Position numbers and translations under genes: made by a program. A stretch of DNA of 64,000 nt, taken from NCBI RefSeq assembly GCF_963681195.1, contig NZ_OY808997.1:2728001-2792000 (forward strand), given 5' to 3'. The notes below the pieces were generated by a model, which did no database searches, was not told the DNA's origin, and was given only the letters and a program-made list of their open reading frames with translations. This document shows, piece after piece, positions 55,089 through 64,000 of this stretch (its first letter is position 1; every line of letters begins with the position of its first letter). The stretch is from Vibrio sp. 16 (GTDB lineage: Bacteria > Pseudomonadota > Gammaproteobacteria > Enterobacterales > Vibrionaceae).

Positions 55089-55245
55089 AGTTGTTTGCTT
55101 TATCTTTGCTCGTATTGCGTCGAATAGTAGGGGGAATAAGATTAAAAGTCGATTATTGCGTTATTTGCGCTAACCACGTATAACAAACTGATAACCTATA
55201 AAAACAATAGAATACATTCGAAACACAAGGATTGCTGTCCAAGGA

Positions 55246-55830
55246 ATGCAGAGTTTAGCCACGCAAAAGCCCAAAGTTTTGGTGCTGTATGCCCACCCTG
55301 AGTCACAGTCGTCAGTGGCCAACCAAATGATGCTCAAGAAAATTCAATCACTTGAGCATGTCACCGTGCATGATCTTTACGCGCACTATCCCGATTTTTT
55401 TATTGATGTCGCCGCGGAGCACCAACGACTTATCGAACATGATGTGATCGTGTTTCATCACCCTCTTTATATGTACTCTTGCCCAGCATTGCTAAAAGAG
55501 TGGCTAGACCGAGTGCTCGGGAAAGGATTTGCGTTTGGTGGCGGTGAGGCGTTGAAGGGCAAATATTGGCGCAGTGTGATTACGACAGGAGGTCAAGAGG
55601 AAGCATTTAGTAAAGGTGGCTACAACCGCTATCCTTTATCAGAGATACTTCAACCTTTTGAGCTCACTGCAGCATTGTGTCAAATGCATTGGATTGAACC
55701 TTTAGTGCTTTACTGGGCAAGAAATGTCTCCGAAATGGAGCGCTACCAACACGCTGAAGCGTATCGACAATGGTTGAATGACCCATTGTATGTTTACCCA
55801 GAAGAATTAGGAGGCGAGCATGGCGCTTGA
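55246..55830 (+). CDS. kefG: Glutathione-regulated potassium efflux ancillary protein KefG
   Basis: 194-residue flavodoxin-like quinone reductase family protein that is needed for full KefB activity. The motifs [32 protein letters not shown], and [23 protein letters not shown] match KefG. The start MQSLATQK has an AAGGA almost touching it and ACAAGG further up, so exact initiation is unclear. It overlaps kefB by 11 bases, so the two are translationally coupled. Confidence 0.95.
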   Translation: MQSLATQKPKVLVLYAHPESQSSVANQMMLKKIQSLEHVTVHDLYAHYPDFFIDVAAEHQRLIEHDVIVFHHPLYMYSCPALLKEWLDRVLGKGFAFGGGEALKGKYWRSVITTGGQEEAFSKGGYNRYPLSEILQPFELTAALCQMHWIEPLVLYWARNVSEMERYQHAEAYRQWLNDPLYVYPEELGGEHGA

Positions 55831-57616
55831 AAGTGATTTCCTCCAAAGTAGTGTGATTTTCTTGACCGCAGCGGTAGTGGCGGTGCCCCTTGCGCAACGA
55901 ATGGGGCTTGGCTCGGTATTGGGTTACCTTCTCGCTGGTGTGGCGATCGGCCCTTGGGGGCTGGGCTTGATCAGCGACGTTGAAGCGATTCTCCACTTCG
56001 CTGAGTTTGGTGTCGTCTTGCTGCTCTTTCTGATCGGCTTGGAGCTGAACCCGAAAAAGCTATTACAAATGAAAGGACCGATTCTCGGTTTAGGCGGCGC
56101 GCAAGTGGTCATCACAACTTGTGTGATATCCAGCGTTGCTTATTTAGCGGGAACCAGTTGGCAAACCAGTTTAGTAATTGGAATGGGACTGGCGCTTTCC
56201 TCGACAGCCATTGCTTTGAAAGTGATTGAAGAGCAAGGGTTGGCAGGCAAAGAAGCGGGTCAGTCGGGTTTTGCAGTATTGCTATTCCAAGATATCGCCG
56301 TGATTCCCATGTTGGCGATTTTGCCCTTACTTGCCGGAAACACGGCAGGCAATGCGTGGGATGCGCTGTGGATGTTTGCTGGCGTAGGCGGGCTGTTGGT
56401 TGGTGGTCACTTCTTGCTGCGACCATTGTTCCGTTATGTCGTGATTAGTGGCGTGCGTGAATTGTTTACTGTCGCGGCACTCTTGCTGGTGATAGGCATT
56501 GCTCTAATCATGAAGCAGCTTGGTTTATCTATGGCGCTAGGAACCTTTCTTGCTGGAGTGTTACTTGCGGAAAGCGAGTATCGTCACGAGTTAGAAATCG
56601 CGATAGAACCGTTTAAAGGTTTGCTGCTTGGACTCTTCTTCATTGCCGTGGGTATGGCGGTCAACTTAGGGTTGCTTGCGTTAGAACCATTTGCTGTCCT
56701 TGTGACGGTATTCAGCTTGGTTGCGGTGAAAGGGGCGATTCTTTATTTCTTAGCGCGTCTTTATGGTAGTCGTGCAAAATCGCGCAGTAAAATGGCGGCG
56801 ATTTTAAGCCAAGGTGGTGAGTTCGCCTTCGTTATCTTTACCGCTGCGAGTGCCGAAGGGCTTCTTAACCAAGAGCAGACGGCTTTCTTGCTTGTTGTAG
56901 TCAGCTTATCTATGGTCACCACCCCTCTATTACTGATGGCGCAGAACAAATGGTATGCGAGAGGACTAAACGCAGAAACAGAAGCAACACTGGCTAGCGA
57001 TGTCATCAATAAGCAGCCTCGCGTCATCATTGCGGGCTTTGGTCGTTTTGGTCAAATCATTGGCCGTCTTATGTACGCCAACAAGATCAAAGTGACGGTG
57101 CTGGAAAGTGATGCTAGCCAAATTCAGTTGCTGAGAAAGTATGGCTACAAAGTTTACTACGGTGATGCCACTCAGCTCGATTTATTGCGAGCCGCTGGTG
57201 CAGACAAAGCCGAAGCCATGGTCATTTGTACCGACTCACCGGATGAGATCATGAAGATCGTAGAACTCTGTCAGACGCATTTTCCTAAGCTACGTTTGCT
57301 CGCTCGAGCACGCAGTCGCGTAGAAGCTTATCAGTTGCTGAGCCATGGTGTTGAAAGCTATTCTCGTGAAACCTTCCTTGGTGCACTCGATCTAGGCCGT
57401 CAGGCGTTGGTTGAGTTGGGAATGCATCCGTATCAAGCCAAACGAGCGGAAGCCCATTTTAGGAAACTTGATAACGCGATGCTCAAAGAGCTCCTCCCTC
57501 AGCATCAAGATGATAAGCAATTGGCCTTAAGAGCCAAAGAAGCCCGTAAAGAACTGGAAGAGATTTTTGGTCGTGAAATGGAAAGCGATCAACAAGCGAA
57601 GAACTTCTGGGATTAA
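55820..57616 (+). CDS. kefB: Glutathione-regulated potassium efflux system KefB
   Basis: Inner-membrane K+/H+ exchanger that protects against electrophiles and is gated by glutathione adducts. 598 residues: a CPA2 membrane domain with about 12 helices ([33 protein letters not shown]), then the cytoplasmic NAD-binding RCK domain starting at [17 protein letters not shown] near residue 396, with EKANQA-like C-terminal tail. Together with KefG it forms the usual kefGB-yheV group. Confidence 0.95.
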   Translation: MALESDFLQSSVIFLTAAVVAVPLAQRMGLGSVLGYLLAGVAIGPWGLGLISDVEAILHFAEFGVVLLLFLIGLELNPKKLLQMKGPILGLGGAQVVITTCVISSVAYLAGTSWQTSLVIGMGLALSSTAIALKVIEEQGLAGKEAGQSGFAVLLFQDIAVIPMLAILPLLAGNTAGNAWDALWMFAGVGGLLVGGHFLLRPLFRYVVISGVRELFTVAALLLVIGIALIMKQLGLSMALGTFLAGVLLAESEYRHELEIAIEPFKGLLLGLFFIAVGMAVNLGLLALEPFAVLVTVFSLVAVKGAILYFLARLYGSRAKSRSKMAAILSQGGEFAFVIFTAASAEGLLNQEQTAFLLVVVSLSMVTTPLLLMAQNKWYARGLNAETEATLASDVINKQPRVIIAGFGRFGQIIGRLMYANKIKVTVLESDASQIQLLRKYGYKVYYGDATQLDLLRAAGADKAEAMVICTDSPDEIMKIVELCQTHFPKLRLLARARSRVEAYQLLSHGVESYSRETFLGALDLGRQALVELGMHPYQAKRAEAHFRKLDNAMLKELLPQHQDDKQLALRAKEARKELEEIFGREMESDQQAKNFWD

Positions 57617-57633
57617 TCCAATAGAGTCGTAAC

Positions 57634-57828
57634 ATGAAAAAAAGATTTATCGCAGGCGCCAACTGCCCGAAGTGTTCAGAACAAGACACATTACGTTGGT
57701 GGATAGAAAATAATATCGAACTGGTTGAGTGTGTCGAGTGTGGTCACCAAGATCAAAGAAAACCCGAGTCCATGGAAACGACCAAGCACAGCGGCGAAGA
57801 AATGATCGGGATTTTTAAGCCGGATTGA
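57634..57828 (+). CDS. YheV family zinc ribbon protein
   Basis: 64-residue protein with four cysteines in two pairs, CPKCSEQD and CVECGHQD, a small zinc ribbon. YheV proteins have no known function. It follows kefB after 17 bases and precedes slyD, the conserved kefGB-yheV-slyD order. Confidence 0.9.
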   Translation: MKKRFIAGANCPKCSEQDTLRWWIENNIELVECVECGHQDQRKPESMETTKHSGEEMIGIFKPD

Positions 57829-57921
57829 TTGAGTTTCTCTGAATCATCCCCATAATAACCCCAGTAGAAAGTTTGCTGACCATAGGGTTAGCTGTGGTCC
57901 TTTATCCTCCTTGGAGCCAAT

Positions 57922-58503
57922 ATGAAAATCGAAAAGAACGTAGTAGTAAGTCTTGCTTACCAAGTAAAGCTAGAAGACGGTGTTGTTGTTGATCAGTCTA
58001 CAACTGACGCGCCTCTAGATTACCTACACGGCAACAACAACCTAATCACTGGTCTTGAAACTGCACTAGAAGGTAAGGAAGCGGGCGCGAAGTTCTCTGT
58101 TACTGTTTCTCCAGAAGAAGCGTACGGTGAGCACAATGACGCACTAGTACAACGCGTTCCTGCCGATGTTTTCCAAGGTGTTGAGCAAATCGAAGTGGGT
58201 ATGCGTTTCCTAGCGGATACTGACCAAGGTCCAATCCCTGTTGAAGTAACAGAAGTTGACGGTGATGAAGTTGTGGTTGACGGTAACCACATGCTAGCAG
58301 GTCAAACACTGACGTTTGATGTTGAAGTTGTCGCTCTACGCGAAGCAACAGCAGAAGAGATCGAACACGGCCATGTTCATCAAGCTGGTGGTTGTGGTCA
58401 CGACCACGATCACGAAGGTGGTTGTTGTGGTGGCGAAGGTCATGACCACGGTGAAGAGAAAAAAGACGGTTGCTGCGGTGGCGGTAGCTGCGGTTCTCAC
58501 TAA
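57922..58503 (+). CDS. slyD: FKBP-type peptidyl-prolyl isomerase SlyD
   Basis: 193-residue prolyl isomerase, chaperone and metallochaperone. Residues 1-145 carry the FKBP fold with its inserted IF chaperone domain (VVVSLAYQVKLEDGVVVDQ, MLAGQTLTFDVEVVAL). The tail is His, Cys and Gly rich (HEHG, CGHDHDHEGGCCGGEGHDH), the nickel-binding extension that serves NiFe hydrogenase or urease maturation in relatives. Length and layout are normal. Confidence 0.96.
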   Translation: MKIEKNVVVSLAYQVKLEDGVVVDQSTTDAPLDYLHGNNNLITGLETALEGKEAGAKFSVTVSPEEAYGEHNDALVQRVPADVFQGVEQIEVGMRFLADTDQGPIPVEVTEVDGDEVVVDGNHMLAGQTLTFDVEVVALREATAEEIEHGHVHQAGGCGHDHDHEGGCCGGEGHDHGEEKKDGCCGGGSCGSH

Positions 58504-58529
58504 TCCATAGATGATTAGCGAGTAACAAG

Positions 58530-58563
58530 AGGCGTTTCCTGTAAAACGGGGAGCGCCTTTTTT
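58530..58563 (+). terminator. Intrinsic terminator after slyD
   Basis: AGGCGTTTCCTG and CGGGGAGCGCCT form an imperfect stem around TAAAA, followed by TTTTTT, about 26 bases after the stop codon. Confidence 0.85.
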
Positions 58564-58600
58564 GTCCCAGTAAGGTCGTTAGATTGAAGGAGTCCAACCG

Positions 58601-59542
58601 ATGACAAAGCCTTTCTCAATCGCCGTTCATGGCGGAGCCGGAACCATTCTACGTGAGCAAATGAGCGATGAGCTCAAGGCTGCGATCCTCGCTGATCTCG
58701 AGCGGTCCGTTCGCGCAGGGCATGAGATTCTTCTTCAATCTGGTGATGCACTTGATGCGGTTGTTGCTGCGGTGAAGGTGCTCGAAGATTCTCCTAACTT
58801 TAATGCTGGCAAAGGTTCGGTCCTCACTCATAAAGAGATGGTTGAGATGGATGCCTCCGTCATGCACGGAGCTAAGGCCGAAGCTGGCGCAGTGGCTGGG
58901 GTGCGCCATATTAAAAACCCGATAGAGCTTGCTCGTGATGTGATGCAGAAAAGCAACCACGTACTACTGATTGGTGACGGGGCTGAACAGTTCGCGTTTG
59001 AGCAGGGCTACTCATTTACCGAGCAGGATTACTTCTTTACTGATCGCCGCTATGAGCAATTACTCTCGATGAAAGAGAAAGGCCTATTTGCGCTCTCAGA
59101 ATCTAAATACCCCGATGATAAAAAGTACGGCACGGTCGGCGCCGTGGCTTTGGATCAAAAAGGGAACTTAGCGGCAGCAACCAGCACAGGGGGCGTGACA
59201 AATAAGAAATATGGTCGCGTCGGCGACTCTTCGATTATTGGTGCCGGTACCTTTGCAGAGAACGGTAATGTGGCCGTTTCAACCACAGGTATGGGTGAAT
59301 TCTTCATTCGTAAAATGGTTGCCGGGGACGTTGCTGCTCGAATGCGCTATCTCAAAGAAGATGTACACACCGCCTGTGAAACCATTATCCAAGGGGAATT
59401 GAAACAGATGGGCGGAGAAGGCGGTCTGATAGCGGTGGATGCGCAAGGTAACCTACATTTTTCAATGAACAGTTCTGGGATGTATCGCGCGGGTATCGAT
59501 AGAGATGGGAAACTGAGCGTAAAAATATACGCCGATGAGTAA
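58601..59542 (+). CDS. iaaA: Isoaspartyl peptidase/L-asparaginase (IaaA type)
   Basis: Ntn-hydrolase of 313 residues that cleaves isoaspartyl dipeptides and has weak asparaginase activity. It is made as a precursor that self-cleaves before the nucleophile Thr178 in YGTVGAVALD. Other family motifs: SIAVHGGAGTIL at the start, NFNAGKGSVLT, and VSTTGMGEFFIR near the C-terminus. A role in degrading damaged proteins and dipeptides is expected. It stands alone between slyD and purA. Confidence 0.92.
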   Translation: MTKPFSIAVHGGAGTILREQMSDELKAAILADLERSVRAGHEILLQSGDALDAVVAAVKVLEDSPNFNAGKGSVLTHKEMVEMDASVMHGAKAEAGAVAGVRHIKNPIELARDVMQKSNHVLLIGDGAEQFAFEQGYSFTEQDYFFTDRRYEQLLSMKEKGLFALSESKYPDDKKYGTVGAVALDQKGNLAAATSTGGVTNKKYGRVGDSSIIGAGTFAENGNVAVSTTGMGEFFIRKMVAGDVAARMRYLKEDVHTACETIIQGELKQMGGEGGLIAVDAQGNLHFSMNSSGMYRAGIDRDGKLSVKIYADE

Positions 59543-59692
59543 CCTCTGGCGGTGATGTTTCGTCAGGAAAGCACTAACTGATTGATATTAATCGCAGTTG
59601 TTTTAAACATGGCTTTGTTTAATCAGTATTACGCATGGATGATTAAAAAATGACTGCAAGAAATGTGATTCAGTGCTAGAATCCATTTTTAA

Positions 59693-61030
<1,338 letters not shown>

Positions 61031-61059
61031 TTTCTGATTGCTATCAGTGAATTACAAAA

Positions 61060-61084
61060 CCAGCACTCCGGTGCTGGTTTTTTT
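61060..61084 (+). terminator. Intrinsic terminator after purA
   Basis: CCAGCAC/GTGCTGG with a TCCG loop and seven T residues, about 30 bases after the stop codon. Confidence 0.92.
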
Positions 61085-61152
61085 ATGACCATTTTTCTCT
61101 TGATCTATCGGTTGTGAATGGCAACAATTTGCCTGATAGCGGCAATTTTGAT

Positions 61153-61179
61153 TAAAGAGTTAGCACCCATTGCCGATAT
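61153..61179 (+). promoter_or_regulatory. Sigma-28 (FliA) promoter of motX
   Basis: TAAAGAGT (61153-61160), an 11-base spacer and GCCGATAT (61172-61179) match the sigma-28 consensus TAAAGTTT-N11-GCCGATAA at almost every position, including the diagnostic GCCGATA. It is about 100 bases upstream of the motX start codon and after the purA terminator, so motX should be a late flagellar gene. Confidence 0.9.
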
Positions 61180-61282
61180 AACTATCAAGCTTGCCGCATC
61201 TGTGGCAAAACGGGTGTTATCGTTTTAGCTTCTCGTCGAAGTGAAACCGTAGCACACACGATCGAAGTGAAGAGTGCAGACA

Positions 61283-61921
61283 ATGAAGCTAAGAAAATTA
61301 GCGGCTTCGATGGTATTGGCTTTAAGTATCTCGGCAGTTCAGGCGAATGAATTGCCTGAAATTGGTGAGCCGGTACCTATATATACCGAAGCAGAACTGA
61401 TTAAACTGATAAACAACAATCAACATCTAGAGCGTGTCAAAGCGGATAATTGCCAGTTGGTAGAAGACATCGTTGCGCGAGCAACGCGCATTAGTCTTCC
61501 GTCTTACGAGTTTCTTTACGGAGATATGTTGGCATGGGGCGTGTGTGTCGATCAGGATGTTGAGCTTGGCCTTTATTATATGGAAAATGCGGCTCATCAA
61601 GGTTTACCTGCTGCGCTTGAGCAGTTAGGTCGTTACTATTCTAGAGGCACTTTAGTGCAACAAGACAAAGAACGTGCGATCCCATATTTGCGTGAAGCTG
61701 CTGCGATGGGTAATTTGAATGCTCGAATCCATTTAGCTGAGTTGCTATTGCGTGATTATGGCAGTCCGTTGGACTACGAAGATGCCTATCGTTGGCTGTA
61801 TAATTCCGTCACTGCAGATCAGCGTACACACAAGCGCATTTCAATTCTGCGTCAAGGTTTAGAACGTCGCATGCCAGAAAACATTATTGTGAGAGCGAAA
61901 AAGCGCGACACCTTCTGGTAA
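61283..61921 (+). CDS. motX: Sodium-driven polar flagellar motor protein MotX
   Basis: 212-residue secreted protein with signal peptide MKLRKLAASMVLALSISAVQA. Two cysteines (Cys in ADNCQLV and GVCVDQD) and Sel1-type repeats (LGLYYMENAAHQGLPAALEQLGRYYSRG, cut short here as they repeat with the pattern A-x-x-G-x-x-A) fit MotX, which sits in the T ring of the Na+-driven Vibrio motor and binds MotY and the PomB stator. I chose the ATG at 61283, which begins the signal peptide; an in-frame GTG at 61274 exists. A sigma-28 promoter lies upstream. Confidence 0.9.
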   Translation: MKLRKLAASMVLALSISAVQANELPEIGEPVPIYTEAELIKLINNNQHLERVKADNCQLVEDIVARATRISLPSYEFLYGDMLAWGVCVDQDVELGLYYMENAAHQGLPAALEQLGRYYSRGTLVQQDKERAIPYLREAAAMGNLNARIHLAELLLRDYGSPLDYEDAYRWLYNSVTADQRTHKRISILRQGLERRMPENIIVRAKKRDTFW

Positions 61922-61972
61922 CTCTGAACCCTTGAACATTTGGTCGCTGCACTCACCAATGAATTCAAACTA

Positions 61973-61999
61973 AACGCTCCGCAATGTCGGGGCGTTTTT
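61973..61999 (+). terminator. Intrinsic terminator after motX
   Basis: AACGCTCCG/CGGGGCGTT (one G-T pair) around a 6-base loop, followed by TTTTTG, about 52 bases after the stop codon. Confidence 0.88.
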
Positions 62000-62167
62000 G
62001 TCTCTTTGATAGGCAATACAATCTTCGCGTTGATCCATAAGCTTAGTAGAGGTTGGCTATCTGCTCAGATTTAGTCATTTATTGGGGTGCAGCCAGTTCT
62101 TGTGCTGTAGGTAACCGTAAGATTTAGATATACTTAAAGAGTCCTCCAATTGATAGCAGGCCTTCCT

Positions 62168-64000
62168 ATGTCAGACAATACCCATAATGACCCTTTTGCA
62201 GCTCGTGAATCGGAGAATTATGAAAATCCGATCCCTAGCCGTGAGTACATTCTTGAATTCTTAAGCCAAGCCGGTGTTCCGATGAATCGCAACGACCTGT
62301 TTGAGGCGTTGAAATTGTCTGGTGAAGATCACTATGAAGGTTTGCGTCGTCGTCTTCGCGCAATGGAGCGCGACGGTCAGCTCGTGTTCACGCGTCGTCA
62401 ATGCTATGCCCTGCCTGAGAAGTTGGAAATGGTAAAAGGCTATGTGATTGGTCACAAAGATGGACACGGTTGGGTCCGTCCAGAAGGCAGTGTTGGCAAA
62501 GATAACGACATTGTGCTTCCTCATCACCAGATGAAAAACATTATCCATGGTGACTACGTACTGGTGCAACCGACGGACAACTCTAAGCGAGGACGAAAGG
62601 AAGGGCGACTTGTTCGTGTTCTCGAAGAACGAGCAACCCAGATTGTGGGGCGTTTCTTTCTTGAGTATGGCTACTCATACGTTGTCCCTGATGATTCACG
62701 TATCAGCCAAGACATCCTAATTCCAAATGATCTCAGAGCGGGTGCTCGTATGGGCAATGTCGTCGTGATTGAGATTACCGATCGCGGCTCCCGTTCTCGC
62801 GGCATGATGGGCAAAGTAGTGGAAGTGTTGGGTGAGAACATGGCGCCTGGGATGGAAACGCAGATCGCAATCCGTACTCACCAGATTCCTCATGAGTGGC
62901 CAGAAGCTGTTAACAAGCAAATTGAAGGCTTGGGAGAAGAGGTTCCGGAAGAGGCGAAAGTAGGGCGTGTCGATCTTCGCGACTTACCGTTGGTCACCAT
63001 CGATGGTGAAGATGCGCGTGACTTCGATGATGCCGTTTTCTGTGAGAAGAAGAAAAGTGGTGGTTGGCGTTTGTGGGTAGCTATCGCGGATGTCAGCTAT
63101 TATGTTCGCCCAGACAGCGCACTCGACAAAGAAGCGATCAATCGCGGTAACTCGGTTTATTTCCCATCTCAAGTTGTACCAATGTTACCAGAGGTGCTTT
63201 CCAACGGACTATGTTCACTCAACCCGCAAGTTGATAGGTTATGTATGGTCTGTGAGATGACCATCTCTGACACCGGTAAACTCTCAGGCTACAAGCACTA
63301 CGAAGCGGTGATGAACTCGCACGCGCGTCTGACCTACAACAAGGTTCACGACATCTTGGAAGGAGATGAAGAACTTAGAATGCGTTATCACAAGCTGGTA
63401 CCGCATCTTGAAGAACTGCATAGCATGTACAAGGTACTCAAGCATGCACGTGACAATCGCGGTGCGATCGAGTTTGAAACGGTCGAGACTAAGTTCATCT
63501 TCAATGCTGAGCGTAAGATTGACAGCATTGAACCAGTTATTCGCAATGATGCACACAAGATCATTGAAGAGTGTATGATTCTAGCCAATATCGCTTCGGC
63601 TTCATTGGTTGAGAAAGCGAAGGAGCCTGCGCTGTACCGAATTCACGAATCACCGGGTGAACTGCGTTTACAAGGTTTCCGCGATTTCTTAGGTGAACTT
63701 GGCTTGCACTTAAATGGTGGTTTAGAGCCATCACCAACGGATTACGCTGATCTCGTTAAGCAGATTGCTGAGCGTCAAGATAAAGAGTTGATCCAAACCA
63801 TGCTGCTACGTTCGATGAAGCAAGCAGTCTATAACGCAGATAACTGCGGACACTTTGGTTTGGCGTTAAAGCGATATGCGCACTTTACTTCGCCAATTCG
63901 CCGTTATCCAGACTTGCTGTTACATCGAGCAATCAAATATCTGATTGCCAAAGAAAACGGCACCCTGAAAGACCGTTGGACGCAAACAGGTGGATACCAT
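62168..64000 (+). CDS. rnr: Ribonuclease R (partial, C-terminus outside window)
   Basis: 3'-5' exoribonuclease that degrades structured RNA, used in mRNA and rRNA quality control. The frame is open from ATG 62168 ([20 protein letters not shown]) to the right edge, 611 codons; the remainder, with the S1 domain, lies outside. Domains seen: N-terminal winged helix ([16 protein letters not shown]), cold-shock OB folds, and the RNB catalytic domain. The active-site aspartates are at 279, 285, 287 and 288 in [15 protein letters not shown]. The gene is cut by the window edge. It follows motX with 246 bases and a terminator between, and it has its own promoter somewhere there. Confidence 0.96.
   Translation, partial: MSDNTHNDPFAARESENYENPIPSREYILEFLSQAGVPMNRNDLFEALKLSGEDHYEGLRRRLRAMERDGQLVFTRRQCYALPEKLEMVKGYVIGHKDGHGWVRPEGSVGKDNDIVLPHHQMKNIIHGDYVLVQPTDNSKRGRKEGRLVRVLEERATQIVGRFFLEYGYSYVVPDDSRISQDILIPNDLRAGARMGNVVVIEITDRGSRSRGMMGKVVEVLGENMAPGMETQIAIRTHQIPHEWPEAVNKQIEGLGEEVPEEAKVGRVDLRDLPLVTIDGEDARDFDDAVFCEKKKSGGWRLWVAIADVSYYVRPDSALDKEAINRGNSVYFPSQVVPMLPEVLSNGLCSLNPQVDRLCMVCEMTISDTGKLSGYKHYEAVMNSHARLTYNKVHDILEGDEELRMRYHKLVPHLEELHSMYKVLKHARDNRGAIEFETVETKFIFNAERKIDSIEPVIRNDAHKIIEECMILANIASASLVEKAKEPALYRIHESPGELRLQGFRDFLGELGLHLNGGLEPSPTDYADLVKQIAERQDKELIQTMLLRSMKQAVYNADNCGHFGLALKRYAHFTSPIRRYPDLLLHRAIKYLIAKENGTLKDRWTQTGGYH

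Noticed and set aside
58100..58597. 165-codon minus-strand frame opposite slyD
   Set aside because: It arises from the repetitive His/Gly/Cys codons of the SlyD tail read backwards, giving a His/Leu/Arg-rich meaningless sequence.

Overview
The window is chromosomal DNA of a Vibrio or a close relative in the Vibrionaceae. The evidence is gene content read from the sequence: MotX of the sodium-driven polar flagellar motor next to purA and rnr, a CrbS-CrbR type acetate switch with acs and actP, two large extracellular nucleases with GlyGly-CTERM tails, and the order prmA-dusB-fis. The species cannot be fixed from the sequence alone. Almost all of it is ordinary backbone. No rRNA, tRNA, CRISPR array, insertion sequence or prophage was recognised.

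Layout. 1-4.7 kb (minus strand): aroQ-accB-accC, then prmA-dusB-fis (fis runs off the left edge). 5-19.6 kb: an acetate block with acs, a DnaQ-type exonuclease, a CNBD/CBS/DUF294 protein, an MFS transporter, the hybrid kinase CrbS, an exported pyrophosphatase, a small exported unknown, actP with its DUF485 partner, a MarC protein and the response regulator CrbR. 19.8-21.7 kb: dsbD. 21.8-30.0 kb: a pyrimidine and arginine block with an ArgR-family repressor that looks like a dedicated paralogue, pyrBI preceded by a readable pyrL leader and attenuator, and an arginine deiminase set (arcA, arcC, ornithine carbamoyltransferase) with a YfcC-family transporter upstream. 30.5-34.2 kb: dcuA, aspA and the divergent fxsA. 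34.7-43.1 kb: a nuclease island with an outer-membrane barrel, two ExeM/Xds-like extracellular nucleases and an endonuclease I. 43.2-49.5 kb: a small lipoprotein, pabA, argD/astC, astA, astD and a DUF1338 protein. 49.6-59.5 kb: crp, prkB, yheU-yheT-TIGR02444-yheS, kefG-kefB-yheV, slyD and an isoaspartyl peptidase. 59.7-64 kb: purA, motX and rnr (cut by the right edge).

How the genes work together. ActP imports acetate, Acs activates it, and CrbS-CrbR probably sets their expression. Arginine can be broken down by two routes encoded here: deiminase (ATP from carbamoyl phosphate, with a perfect FNR-type site far upstream of the transporter) and the succinyltransferase route (astCAD; astB and astE are not in the window). 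Aspartate ammonia-lyase and DcuA would feed fumarate/succinate exchange. The nuclease island looks like a system for digesting extracellular DNA and taking up the products.

The most interesting signals are: the second ExeM-like protein has lost several catalytic residues that its neighbour keeps; arcA and the YfcC transporter each carry a 9-5-9 palindrome of related sequence upstream; hairpins punctuate every junction of the arc operon; motX has a textbook sigma-28 promoter; and a G/C-tract hairpin sits between a Shine-Dalgarno sequence and the start codon of the endonuclease I gene.
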